This document shows positions 14,893 to 23,293 of a DNA stretch of 64,000 nucleotides, in pieces. The number at the start of each line of letters is the position of its first letter. Position 1 is the first letter of the stretch. The notes under the pieces are model-generated. The model ran no database searches, was not told the DNA's origin, and saw only the letters and a program-made list of their open reading frames with translations. Position numbers and translations under genes: made by a program. The DNA is from Candidatus Methanoperedens sp. (GTDB taxonomy: Archaea; Halobacteriota; Methanosarcinia; Methanosarcinales; Methanoperedenaceae): assembly GCA_027460525.1 (NCBI GenBank), contig JAPZAS010000003.1:53467-117466 (forward strand), given 5' to 3'.

Positions 14893-17679
14893 GTGTTAGA
14901 ATTATTAAGTTATCCAAAGATGTTATTTAAAAATATATCCACTCTCGACAAGAGGAAAAAAGGCTTGATTTGTGGTATCATAATAGCCTTGATTTTCTCA
15001 GGGTTTGGCTTTGCCCAAACATTTGATAGTTCACAGATGCAGTGGACTGGGGGTGTATCAGGCAAGCTCGTGCGCGGCGAAGTGCTCACATATAATGGGT
15101 ATTCTGTAGAAGTAATAGGATTTTCAGCACCTGTGGAGTCGTCAAAATACAAACAAGAACCTGAAGAACCTGTTGAGCCTTTCGTGGAGCTGAACATATC
15201 TAAAAATGGCAGTTTTATAAGCACTGTTGCTCTCCGGCTGGCAGAATCGTATGTTGTGCCTGATGGTAATTTGAGAGTTACAGCAACCGGACTCCCTGCT
15301 CAAAATGCACAAGAGTGGATTTTTGAAAGTTATGCTCCATGGGCGGTAATTGAACTGGATCCAAGAGGCACTCCAAGCCTTGCGGTATCGATACAGACAG
15401 ACCACGATAAATACGTATCCTCATACACCACAGACATTGTTGCAACTGTAAACATAGAAAATACAGGCCCGGCTGATGCGGTTAATGTTGATATGGTCAT
15501 TGACACAGAACTTCCAATAAATAGGGGCTCTCTAAAATATCATTATGATACAATCAAAAAAGGTGAATCCGTCACCGAGACCATTACATTCGCATCACCC
15601 ATTCTCGCAGAACAAAGGATGTACAGCATATCAGCAAACGTCAGCGGATATGATGTTATGAATATTCCATACACGGCAACGTCCATAAAGAGCATTTCAA
15701 TGGCATCCGAGCTTCCCGTGATGCTCTCCGTAAGGAAAAGCACTGTTGATAAGATGTATTTAAAGGATTACACTATCATTTCATTATCTGTAAAAAACAA
15801 TGGAAGGCTCGATGCTAAAAATGTGAATATCACGGATTCTCTTCCAGGCGGTTTCATAGTCCTCGGAAACCAATCGCTGCACTGGGTTGCAGATATTCCT
15901 GTCAATGAGGAATGGGACTACCACTATCTGGTAAGACCTCTTGAGGCGAACAAAGAAGGTGTAATATTTCCCGCAGTCACTGCCGAGTTCGAAGTAAATA
16001 ACGAATCTTATAGCGTGCTATCAAACCAGCCGAAGATTGTGGTATACGGACCAAAGATTGTCCTCACGAAAAAGACAGATGTTTCAGAGTTCAACCCTGG
16101 CGATACTGTGACCGTGACTGTGGTTGCGGAAAATACAGGAAGTACCCCTACAAGGGTGACCATAATGGACACATTGCCAAATAATGTGACTCTGGTCAGC
16201 GGCAGCACAACCAGTGGGGGATTTCTGGAAGCAACAAGGAACATGAGTTTCAGCTACACCCTTAGAATTTATTCCAAAGAGAGCATCACGCTTCCTGCTG
16301 CAAATGCTGAATACTATGAACTCGGATCCATAGGTAGAAAGATCAGCACGAGCAGTCAGGAAGTTGAAATACCGCTTAAATCCGCAAAGAAAACTCCTAT
16401 ACCTACTCCACAAATAACAATACCTACGCCTGTGCCTAATGTAACGCTGCCAGAGAAAACCCCCACGCCAACGCCTCAAATTACAACACCGGCCCCTACG
16501 CCTTCACCTGCTGTTACGGTTCCAACTGCAATTGAACTTCGCAAAATTGCAACTCTCCTTTTGAATACCATACTGGGTTGTAACAATACCTATATCAGCC
16601 GCTTTACATATACAGCCTGTGACTTTTTCAATCAGGGCTTCGGTGAACCTCAGACGAATCTCTCCATAAGAAAGAGTACGGTTGATAGCATGCTTTTAAA
16701 GGATTACACCAGCATTTCATTGTCAGTAATGAACAACGGAACGTACGATGCTAAGGATGTGAATATCATAGACTCTCTCCCAGGCGGTTTCATACTCCTC
16801 GGCAACCAATCGCTGCACTGGATTGTTGATATTCCTGCAGGTAGGGAAATGGAATACCGCTATCTGGTAAGACCCGAGGAGCCAAGCAAAGAAGGAATCA
16901 TATTCCCCGCAGCTGTTGTAGAGTTCAAAATAAATAATAAATTATACAGCACGCTATCAAACCAGCCCAGGATTGTGGTTCAGGGACCAAGGGTTGTGCT
17001 CACGAAGCAGGCAGACGTATCTTTGGTCACGCCAGGAGATACTGTGACCGTGACTGTATTAGCTGAAAACACAGGAACTGCTTCCACGAGTATCGTTGTC
17101 TCGGACAGCCTGCCGGAAGGTGTAACTCTGTTCAGTGGCAGAACAACGTACGAGGGGGTTCTGGAAGCTAACATGAAGACGAGTTTCAACTACACTTTTA
17201 GAATAGATTCCATAAAAACCATTAAACTCCCTCCAGCAAACGCAGACTATTATGAATACGATACCACGGGAAGGAAGATCAGCACGATGAGTCAGGAACT
17301 TGAAATCCAGATTAAATCTCCAGCCACAATAATTGAAACTCCAGGCAAGGGAATAAGCGTATCGGAATTCCTTCCTTTGGGATATCTTTTGATTGCTCTG
17401 ATGCTCATCAGCTTTGTCGTTTATAAGTTATGGAACTACAGAAAGGCAATAAAGGTAACTCCCGGGATAGCAGTGAAACATGAAGAGACACCTGCTATTC
17501 AAGAACAAAGAAAATATGACGAGGCAATAAAGTCTTATGATAAAGCTATAAAGGTGAACCCAGAAAATGCAGATGCCTGGTATAATAAAGGCTTTGCGCT
17601 ATATGAACTGGGGAAATACGAAGAAGCAACACAGGCTTATGATACAGCCAGAAAAATAATCCACGAGATGCATAGATAA
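14893..17679 (+). CDS. Large exported protein with duplicated DUF11-like domains, one TM helix and a TPR tail
   Basis: A 928-residue protein. A hydrophobic segment near residues 17-37 after KRKK is a signal peptide or anchor. The body has beta-rich repeats. Two long homologous units (about 276-496 and 589-809; shared SLSV.NNG..DAKNVNI.DSLPGGFI and VVL TK..DVS...PGDTVTVTV blocks) are of the DUF11/NEW type seen in archaeal surface proteins. They are joined by a Pro/Thr-rich linker and a short Cys-containing segment. A TM helix (about 825-847) is followed by about 80 residues holding TPR motifs (IKSYDKAIKVNPENADAWYNKGFALYELGKYEEA), which would lie in the cytosol. GTG 14893 or ATG 14920 may be the start. 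The architecture suggests a link from surface to cytosol. Confidence 0.75.
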   Translation: MLELLSYPKMLFKNISTLDKRKKGLICGIIIALIFSGFGFAQTFDSSQMQWTGGVSGKLVRGEVLTYNGYSVEVIGFSAPVESSKYKQEPEEPVEPFVELNISKNGSFISTVALRLAESYVVPDGNLRVTATGLPAQNAQEWIFESYAPWAVIELDPRGTPSLAVSIQTDHDKYVSSYTTDIVATVNIENTGPADAVNVDMVIDTELPINRGSLKYHYDTIKKGESVTETITFASPILAEQRMYSISANVSGYDVMNIPYTATSIKSISMASELPVMLSVRKSTVDKMYLKDYTIISLSVKNNGRLDAKNVNITDSLPGGFIVLGNQSLHWVADIPVNEEWDYHYLVRPLEANKEGVIFPAVTAEFEVNNESYSVLSNQPKIVVYGPKIVLTKKTDVSEFNPGDTVTVTVVAENTGSTPTRVTIMDTLPNNVTLVSGSTTSGGFLEATRNMSFSYTLRIYSKESITLPAANAEYYELGSIGRKISTSSQEVEIPLKSAKKTPIPTPQITIPTPVPNVTLPEKTPTPTPQITTPAPTPSPAVTVPTAIELRKIATLLLNTILGCNNTYISRFTYTACDFFNQGFGEPQTNLSIRKSTVDSMLLKDYTSISLSVMNNGTYDAKDVNIIDSLPGGFILLGNQSLHWIVDIPAGREMEYRYLVRPEEPSKEGIIFPAAVVEFKINNKLYSTLSNQPRIVVQGPRVVLTKQADVSLVTPGDTVTVTVLAENTGTASTSIVVSDSLPEGVTLFSGRTTYEGVLEANMKTSFNYTFRIDSIKTIKLPPANADYYEYDTTGRKISTMSQELEIQIKSPATIIETPGKGISVSEFLPLGYLLIALMLISFVVYKLWNYRKAIKVTPGIAVKHEETPAIQEQRKYDEAIKSYDKAIKVNPENADAWYNKGFALYELGKYEEATQAYDTARKIIHEMHR

Positions 17680-17687
17680 TCCAGACC

Positions 17688-18491
17688 ATGAGAATATGGC
17701 GTTTCCTTGACCGTGATATGATTGAGGGTTTTTACAGCGCAGCCCTCTTTGAATCCATTGCAAGGCATGTAGGTACCGGTTCTGCCCCTGAAACAATACT
17801 TTTCTGGCGCGTGAGCTCGCCTGTTGTGTATCTCGGCTATCATCAATGCGTGGTAGATGAGATTAATGCTGATTTTTGCGATCGCAACAATATCGGGATA
17901 GTACGCAGGATACTGGGAGGCGGGTGTGGTTTTTGCGATAAGAACCAGGTACTTTATTCAGTGATTGGAAGGGAAGGAGGTGTCATTCCGAATGATATTC
18001 AGGCTGCATACGCAAAAACCCTTGGAGGCGTTGTGAACGCGCTTGAAACTCTCGGTGCAGGCGGAGAAATCGAACCTGAGCGCAATGCGGTTTATTCAAA
18101 AGGTAAGAAGATATCCGGAAATGCGCAGGGGCGCTTTGGCGGCGCAGTTTTAATAAACGGAAGCCTGCTGCTGGATTTTGATTTCGAGCTTATGGATAAG
18201 GTGCTGAAAAATCCCACGAAGAACCTCCACCCCGTTAATTGTGCGAGGGAAGGGATGATAACCTTAAAGGAAATGGGAATTGCCGACCTCAGCGCTGTTA
18301 AAAAGGCGCTCAGGCAGGGTTTTGAAAAAGCGCTCGGAATAAGCTCTCGGGATGGCATGCTAACCGTGAGCGAAGCTGCCACTGCTGACCGCCTGCTGGA
18401 TAAGTACATGCAGAAAGATTGGACTTACAGAATGGATATAAAACGTACACTCAGGAAAAAATTAACCGCAGATTCCGAGTCGCGCCTCTGA
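17688..18491 (+). CDS. Lipoate-protein ligase A family protein
   Basis: A 267-residue member of the biotin/lipoate ligase fold. The family glycine motif appears as RRILGGGCGFCDKNQ (near residue 77), unlike the canonical RR.SGGGAVYHD, and the catalytic lysine is in KKISGNAQGRFGGAVLINGSLLLDFD (K about 140). It could attach lipoate or octanoate to GcvH-like proteins or bind another carboxylic acid; the altered loop with two cysteines leaves this open. The C-terminal codons run directly into hairpin cluster B, whose first stem spans the TGA. Starts 9 nt after the surface-protein gene. Confidence 0.8.
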   Translation: MRIWRFLDRDMIEGFYSAALFESIARHVGTGSAPETILFWRVSSPVVYLGYHQCVVDEINADFCDRNNIGIVRRILGGGCGFCDKNQVLYSVIGREGGVIPNDIQAAYAKTLGGVVNALETLGAGGEIEPERNAVYSKGKKISGNAQGRFGGAVLINGSLLLDFDFELMDKVLKNPTKNLHPVNCAREGMITLKEMGIADLSAVKKALRQGFEKALGISSRDGMLTVSEAATADRLLDKYMQKDWTYRMDIKRTLRKKLTADSESRL

Positions 18492-18783
18492 AGGGCGCAG
18501 ACACGTCAACCGTTGCGCCAGTTGACGTCGCACAACCGTCACGTCGGTTGACGCCGTGCACACGTATGCCAGCGCACGGCATACGTGGACGCGTCCTCAA
18601 GGGACGCAACCCTTGACGTATGGCGCGAGCCATACGTGGATATCGCTACGCGATATGCCTGCGGGCATACGTAAACCTTTAAGAAAGGTTTATCAAACGA
18701 GGGGTATGCAAAGCATACCCCAACACCACGTAAATCGGGGTATCGGTTTACGTGGATTCGCGCTCCCGAAGGGGTAATCGGGA
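18482..18783. repeat. Cluster B: about twelve consecutive hairpins, related to cluster A
   Basis: Inverted repeats follow one another almost without gaps: 18482-18498, 18503-18528 (ACGTCAAC stem), 18533-18550 (CAACCG), 18561-18587 (CACGTATGCC, loop 7), 18591-18607 (GCGTCC) competing with 18598-18615 (CAAGGG), 18616-18637 (ACGTATGGC, loop GCGA), 18640-18656 (ATATCGC, loop TAC), 18654-18669 (TATGCC), 18672-18692 (TAAACCTTT, loop AAG), 18701-18721 (GGGGTATGC, loop AAA), 18726-18755 (CCACGTAAATCG with one T-G wobble) and 18764-18783 (TCCCGA). It begins in the last codons of the lipoate-ligase gene and fills most of the 357-nt gap to the ABC genes. Nothing coding is recognised. Confidence 0.88.
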
Positions 18784-18848
18784 CTCAGATAAACGCTGAT
18801 GGCGATCTTACGAATGACTTAAGTATCAATGTACCAAAATCAGGATAG

Positions 18849-19805
18849 ATGCAAGCAATTGAAGTATCTCATCTCATCAAAAAATTCGGCCCTCTCACTG
18901 CGCTCAATGATATTACTTTCTCCGTTCACGAGGGTGAGACCTTTGGTTTTTTGGGTCCCAATGGCGCAGGCAAGACCACTACCATCCGTATTTTGACCGG
19001 TATTTCAAGACCGACCTCTGGAACGGCAACCATTTTTGGGCATGATATTGAGCACGATACCATTGCCGCAAGGCAGTCCATGGGCATTGTATCCGAGCAT
19101 TCCAACGTGTACGATGACCTGACCGCATGGCAGAACATGATGTTTTCCGCTGAACTCTACCATGTGGGACGGAGCGAGCGAGAAAAAAAGACAACCGAGC
19201 TGCTCATGACATTCGGGTTACACGAACGGCGCAACGACAAAGTGCACGGGTTTTCAAAGGGGATGAAACGGCGCCTGACGCTCGCGATGGGGCTGGTCAA
19301 CAGCCCGCGCCTGCTGTTCCTGGATGAACCCACCTCAGGGCTCGATGTACAGAGCAACCTCATCATCAGGGATGTGGTCGCGGACCTCGTCCGCGAGGGT
19401 GTCACGGTTTTTTTGACGACGCACAATATTGAGGAGGCAAATGTCATGTGTGACCGGGTGGCGATCATCAATAAAGGAAATATCGCCGCAATCGATGCAC
19501 CGGAATCCCTGAAAAAGACGATCCAGAGTGTGCAGTCGATCGAGCTCTCGTTTGACCACAGTTCTGCAGACCAGCTGGATGAGCTCAGCCGCCTTCCCAT
19601 GGTGAATGACGTACACAAGGCAGGTGACAAGTTTAAGCTCTACACTGAAGCTCCATCTGAGGTTATCGATGCCGCTATGGCTTATGCCCACACGCACAAC
19701 CTTAAAGTGATCAGTATCACGACTCTTGGCCCGAGCCTCGAGGATGTGTTCATCCGGTTAACCGGCCTGCAGCGGACAGGGGGTGCAGTCCATGCCATCG
19801 ATTGA
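18849..19805 (+). CDS. ABC transporter ATP-binding protein
   Basis: A 318-residue ATPase of the DrrA/NatA-like exporter class. Walker A is GPNGAGKTTTIRIL (about residues 38-46), the signature is GFSKGMKRRLTLAMGLV, and Walker B is LLFLDEPTSGLD with a switch His in LTTHNIEEA. About 90 C-terminal residues form the accessory domain common in this class. It overlaps the permease start by 14 nt. The coding sequence is visibly richer in G+C than its neighbours, which suggests acquisition from another euryarchaeon. Confidence 0.93.
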   Translation: MQAIEVSHLIKKFGPLTALNDITFSVHEGETFGFLGPNGAGKTTTIRILTGISRPTSGTATIFGHDIEHDTIAARQSMGIVSEHSNVYDDLTAWQNMMFSAELYHVGRSEREKKTTELLMTFGLHERRNDKVHGFSKGMKRRLTLAMGLVNSPRLLFLDEPTSGLDVQSNLIIRDVVADLVREGVTVFLTTHNIEEANVMCDRVAIINKGNIAAIDAPESLKKTIQSVQSIELSFDHSSADQLDELSRLPMVNDVHKAGDKFKLYTEAPSEVIDAAMAYAHTHNLKVISITTLGPSLEDVFIRLTGLQRTGGAVHAID

Positions 19806-20532
19806 CCGCGAGCTGTCCGCTGCATGGGCAATTGCCAGAAAGGATATGCGGATCTATTACCTCAAACCCAACATCATCGTTTCCGGCATCCTCTTCCCGC
19901 TCTTCATGTTCCTGGCATTTGCCATCGGGAAGAATGCCCCTCCAGGTACCCTGATCCCGGGGCTGATCGCGATCACCCTCCTGTTTTCTGCCTCATCAAT
20001 CGAGCCGGTCTCGATACCCATTGAACGGCGGGTAAAAACCTTCGACCGCCTGCTCTCGGCACCGATCTCGCTGCATTCGCTGGTGTCGGGTGAGAGCCTG
20101 AGCGGATTTCTCTACAGTCTCGGCATCGCGTGTCTCCCGCTTTCCGTGGGTGTCATCATGTTCAGAACGCCTATTGTAAATGCACCTGTCCTGGTGATTG
20201 CCATGATACTCACGGCGTTCTGTTTTGCGACGCTTGGGACACTGTTCGCCGCATACCCCACCGAGAATGTGGGAGAGGTTATGTCGATGCTCAACACGGT
20301 CAGGCTGCCGCTTATCTTTATCTCAGGCGTTTTTATCCCGATATCGGCTATGCCCAAGATCGGTCAGGAGATCGCACTGATATCCCCCCTTACCTACGGA
20401 AATGACATGATCGAGTACGCCTATACCGGCAAATCGCTTTTTTCGCCGCTGCTGGATATCGTGGTGCTGGTGACCTTCATCCTGATCTTCCAGATCGCAG
20501 CAAATCGCCTTTACAAGAAGTTTAACGAATGA
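19792..20532 (+). CDS. ABC-2 type transporter permease
   Basis: A 246-residue integral membrane protein with six hydrophobic segments. The ABC-2 signature region is LFAAYPTENVGEVMSMLNTVRLPLIFISGVFIPISAMP followed by a final helix. ATG 19792 is preferred over GTG 19783 because a G-rich ribosome-binding site (about 19780-19785) lies 6 nt before it. Partner of the preceding ATPase; substrate unknown, export of a drug, lipid or peptide is typical. Shares the higher G+C of the ATPase gene. Confidence 0.9.
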   Translation: MPSIDRELSAAWAIARKDMRIYYLKPNIIVSGILFPLFMFLAFAIGKNAPPGTLIPGLIAITLLFSASSIEPVSIPIERRVKTFDRLLSAPISLHSLVSGESLSGFLYSLGIACLPLSVGVIMFRTPIVNAPVLVIAMILTAFCFATLGTLFAAYPTENVGEVMSMLNTVRLPLIFISGVFIPISAMPKIGQEIALISPLTYGNDMIEYAYTGKSLFSPLLDIVVLVTFILIFQIAANRLYKKFNE

Positions 20533-20537
20533 ACGCT

Positions 20538-20627
20538 ATGCCTACATTTGATTGCTACGATTACAGAAAATTCACCAATGCTATAGAAGGCTTTCTGTCT
20601 CTATGGAAAGCACATTTAACAGAATGA
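20538..20627 (+). other. Short ORF of 29 codons after the ABC permease
   Basis: An ORF (MPTFDCYDYRKFTNAIEGFL...) starts 6 nt after the permease stop and fills the gap to the convergent hisI gene. It resembles nothing I recognise and has no ribosome-binding site. It may be a remnant of a longer gene left at the edge of the acquired ABC segment, or chance. Confidence 0.2.
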
Positions 20628-20646
20628 GGCCTCGGAGATTTCCTCG

Positions 20647-21012
20647 CTATTTCCTGTAAACCTCATCAGGTTCAAACAATTTCTCGGCGATTACCTTTCC
20701 TCCGATAGTGCGGTAAAAACACGACCTGTATCCTGTATGACAGGCGCCGCCTATCTGTTCAACCTTCAGCAGCACTGCATCGGTATCGCAGTCTATCAAT
20801 ATGTCGTGAACTATCTGTTCATGACCTGAGCTCTCCCCTTTTTTCCAGAGTTTACGCCTGCTCCTGCTCCAATAGAATGCCCTCCCTGTCTCGATGGTCT
20901 TTCCGAGGGCTTCCTTGTTCATGAATGCAACCATGAGCACCTCGCCTGTTTTGTAATCCTGGGCTATGGCTGTAATCAGACCATCTTCGAATTTTAGGTC
21001 GTTTATGTTCAT
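20647..21012 (-). CDS. hisI: Phosphoribosyl-AMP cyclohydrolase
   Basis: A 121-residue HisI catalysing the third step of histidine synthesis. Family motifs: [36 protein letters not shown] and [28 protein letters not shown], which supply the Mg/Zn-binding acidic and cysteine residues. Stand-alone, without a HisE domain, as usual in archaea. It lies 36 nt downstream of asnB on the same strand. Confidence 0.95.
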   Translation of the reverse strand: MNINDLKFEDGLITAIAQDYKTGEVLMVAFMNKEALGKTIETGRAFYWSRSRRKLWKKGESSGHEQIVHDILIDCDTDAVLLKVEQIGGACHTGYRSCFYRTIGGKVIAEKLFEPDEVYRK

Positions 21013-21048
21013 AATATTCCTCCAGGATAGTTTCTTAATCTTAATAAT

Positions 21049-22410
21049 TTAACCTGCGGTTAATATTTTCCCAAGATACCTTCCCAGGGCTCGCTCTCCC
21101 CTGTGTCCATTTTTCTTTGCAATACCAAGAAGCGCAGAATAAATTCCACTGCTGTACTGCGCCGCTTTCTTTTCTTTAAAGGCAAGCTCATCGGGCAGGA
21201 TTTTCCTTGCTGCCAGCCTCAGTATGTATTTGCGCATCCCCTTGTGTACCTTAAGTTCAGGCGCAATCCCCAAAGCCAGTTCCACCACCTCTTTATCAAG
21301 GAAAGGAACGCGGAGCTCAACAGCATTTGCCATGGTCGCGGCATCATCGCGCTCAAGGTTATTCTCTGCAATATTCTCAAGGTCTTTCAGAAGCGCGTAT
21401 TCAAGTTCGTTTGCATTCAAGGATTCATACCTTTTGTATCCTGCGAAGAGTTCATCCGCGCCCTGACCTGAAAGCATTACGCGAATTCCATCCTTGTGAG
21501 CGCCTTTTGATGCAAAAAATAGAGGCAGTGCAATACTTACCTTTAGTGGATCAAATGATTCGATTGCCTGTATTACATCTGGAATGGCAGCCTCTAATTC
21601 ATCTGCCGTAAGTTCATGGACGTGCAGTTTGTCAGAAAGTCCAAGAAGTCTGGCTGCTCTTTTAGTATGTGTGATATCATGCGAGCCTTCCATGCCAACC
21701 GAATACAGCTCCGCTTCAGGACACAGCGCCGCAATCAGGGAGCTGTCCAGACCACCTGAGAATGCGATGGCGCATGGCGTGTAGTATCGTTTTTCCGAAG
21801 CTTGTTTTATTGCGTTAAATAGAGCCTCTGAGGCTATATTTTCATCAGCGAGTCCATCACCTGCAACGAAACCCGTTATCCTTTTTTCAATGAATCTGCC
21901 GGCGCCGTAAGTAAGCATGTGTCCTGGCTTGAGGGCGCGAATCTCAGTCATCCCGATTGCAGACAGCGCTTTTTTCTCGGATGCAAAGGCAAAGAGTTCA
22001 CAATTTTTAGCATAAAAAAGTGGTTTTACGCCCACTGGATCGCGCACGAGACGCAGCTTTTCATCCTTAGCGTATGCGAATGCATAGTCACCATCCAGTT
22101 CGGGAATCGCGGCTTCTATGCCTTTTGTGCTAATCAGAGCAAAAAGCGCCTCGCTGTCCGAATCCGTTGTGATATGAAGCCTTTCCGCTATCTCATGAAA
22201 ATTGTATATCTCCCCGTTGTATGTGAGCGCGCCGCCGTTTGTTAGAGGCTGGTGTTTATCGCCTGTGATTTTGAGCAGGACATTGCCGAGGGTGATATCG
22301 CCCAGAGAACATGTGCCTGAGCCGTCGGGTCCCCTGTGCTTGATTGCTTCCAGCATCTTTTTGACAAGAGCTTCCGAGTCTTTTCCTGCTGCGCCTGCTA
22401 TTCCGCACAT
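21049..22410 (-). CDS. asnB: Asparagine synthetase (glutamine-hydrolysing)
   Basis: A 453-residue protein with an N-terminal class II glutaminase (nucleophile Cys2 in MCGIAGAAG; KHRGPDGSG) and a C-terminal synthetase with the ATP-pyrophosphatase loop AIAFSGGLDSSLIAALC (about residue 208) and MLSGQGADELFAGYKRYE. Shorter than bacterial AsnB but typical for euryarchaea. A TTTTTTAAA box on the minus strand about 28 nt before the ATG is a likely promoter. A degenerate copy of its first codons lies at 23018-23098. Confidence 0.92.
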   Translation of the reverse strand: MCGIAGAAGKDSEALVKKMLEAIKHRGPDGSGTCSLGDITLGNVLLKITGDKHQPLTNGGALTYNGEIYNFHEIAERLHITTDSDSEALFALISTKGIEAAIPELDGDYAFAYAKDEKLRLVRDPVGVKPLFYAKNCELFAFASEKKALSAIGMTEIRALKPGHMLTYGAGRFIEKRITGFVAGDGLADENIASEALFNAIKQASEKRYYTPCAIAFSGGLDSSLIAALCPEAELYSVGMEGSHDITHTKRAARLLGLSDKLHVHELTADELEAAIPDVIQAIESFDPLKVSIALPLFFASKGAHKDGIRVMLSGQGADELFAGYKRYESLNANELEYALLKDLENIAENNLERDDAATMANAVELRVPFLDKEVVELALGIAPELKVHKGMRKYILRLAARKILPDELAFKEKKAAQYSSGIYSALLGIAKKNGHRGERALGRYLGKILTAG

Positions 22411-22459
22411 GGGAGTTAATTAGGGAGATGTTTAAAAAAGGATTCGGCTAAGATTCTTA

Positions 22460-22726
22460 TTATAGTCCTCGATACGCTTCTTTTCTATGACGGACGTAAT
22501 AAATGATTACAGTCTTTGTCTCAGTATCCACATGGTATATCACCCTGTAATCTCCAACTCGAATTCGATAAAGCCGTTCCGTGCCCCGAAGCTTGCAATA
22601 TTGAGACGGGAAGGGATTAACGGCGAGAGATTCAATTTTTTTGAATATCCGAGGAATATATTGTTTGTCGATGTTCCGCAAGTCCCGCTCTGCCGACCGC
22701 TTCCATTGAATTTCAAAGGAGCCCAT
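22460..22726 (-). CDS. RelE/ParE-family toxin
   Basis: An 88-residue RelE-fold protein. FEIQWKRSAERDLRNIDKQYIPRI, the LRGTERLYRIRVGDYRVIYHVD core and the VRHRKEAYR tail are typical, with Arg and basic residues of the ribosome-dependent mRNase type retained. It overlaps its antitoxin by 14 nt. First of two such modules between asnB and the NIF3 gene. Confidence 0.88.
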   Translation of the reverse strand: MGSFEIQWKRSAERDLRNIDKQYIPRIFKKIESLAVNPFPSQYCKLRGTERLYRIRVGDYRVIYHVDTETKTVIIYYVRHRKEAYRGL

Positions 22727-22904
22727 CTTTTCTCAATCTTTCTTTGAGTTCCTCTAAGGTTATCGTGGGCTCATCACGGCGTTCTGCAACAATCGTGATA
22801 TCGTGGAGGTCTTCCAATAGCTCTTCGTATTCTTCGATTGGAAGGATTGCGGCAGTCTTTTTGCCTTTTTCGTTTACAATGTACTGGCTTTTGAATTTTT
22901 GCAT
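22713..22904 (-). CDS. RelB/Phd-like antitoxin
   Basis: A 63-residue protein (QYIVNEKGKKTAAILPIEEYEELLEDLHDI, then an acidic helix EEPTITLEELKERL-type tail). The N-terminal half has the Phd/YefM DNA-binding pattern and the C-terminal half is the toxin-binding helix. It precedes and overlaps the RelE gene on the minus strand, standard for relBE modules. Confidence 0.85.
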   Translation of the reverse strand: MQKFKSQYIVNEKGKKTAAILPIEEYEELLEDLHDITIVAERRDEPTITLEELKERLRKDGLL

Positions 22905-23017
22905 GTTTTCCCTCTTTAGTAAATTTCTTAATGGTTTTTAAGGTAATCTGAAATTGCAAAGAGATTATGCTGTGCTAATTATTAGATAGATAAATTTCAC
23001 ATATTAAATACATTTGC

Positions 23018-23098
23018 CTATATCGGCTTGATAGCTCCGGGCATTTTTTTAACTAATGTTTCCGAGTCTTTTCCTGCCGCGCCTGCTATGCCGCACAT
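23018..23098 (-). pseudogene. Relic of the 5' end of asnB (26 codons)
   Basis: Reading leftwards from an ATG at 23098, the first 19 codons give MCGIAGAAGKDSETLVKKM, identical to AsnB except for one residue, after which similarity fades and a TAG ends the frame at 23018. The DNA match to asnB runs at least over 23060-23098 against 22372-22410. It is a truncated duplicate of the asnB start, facing the same way as asnB itself. Confidence 0.85.
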
Positions 23099-23169
23099 GA
23101 TGGGTTCTGATACCTCCATCATTGTTTAAAAACCAATCCTTAAATAATCCTCCCGACTAACAAACGCTT

Positions 23170-23265
23170 ATGAACTTAAAAGAGCTAATTCCCATCCTCG
23201 AATCCATCGCGCCGACTCCGTTATTACAAACAATGGGCGTTGAATACATCCATACGACATATTAA
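23170..23265 (+). pseudogene. Relic of the 5' end of the NIF3-like gene (31 codons)
   Basis: MNLKELIPILESIAP matches the NIF3 start MNLRELIPILESIAP, and the DNA upstream (CCAATCCTTAAATAATCC) matches the NIF3 promoter segment near 23901-23920. The frame then diverges and stops at 23265. With the asnB relic it forms a duplicate of an asnB/nif3 divergent junction, now separated from both parents by toxin-antitoxin modules. Confidence 0.85.
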
Positions 23266-23293
23266 ACCAGAATAACAATTATGGGCACGGATT

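Noticed and set aside
18419..18777. Overlapping ORFs of 60-73 codons within and around hairpin cluster B
   Set aside because: They are open because the repeated stems lack stop words; no ribosome-binding sites, mutual overlap on both strands, and no protein-like pattern.
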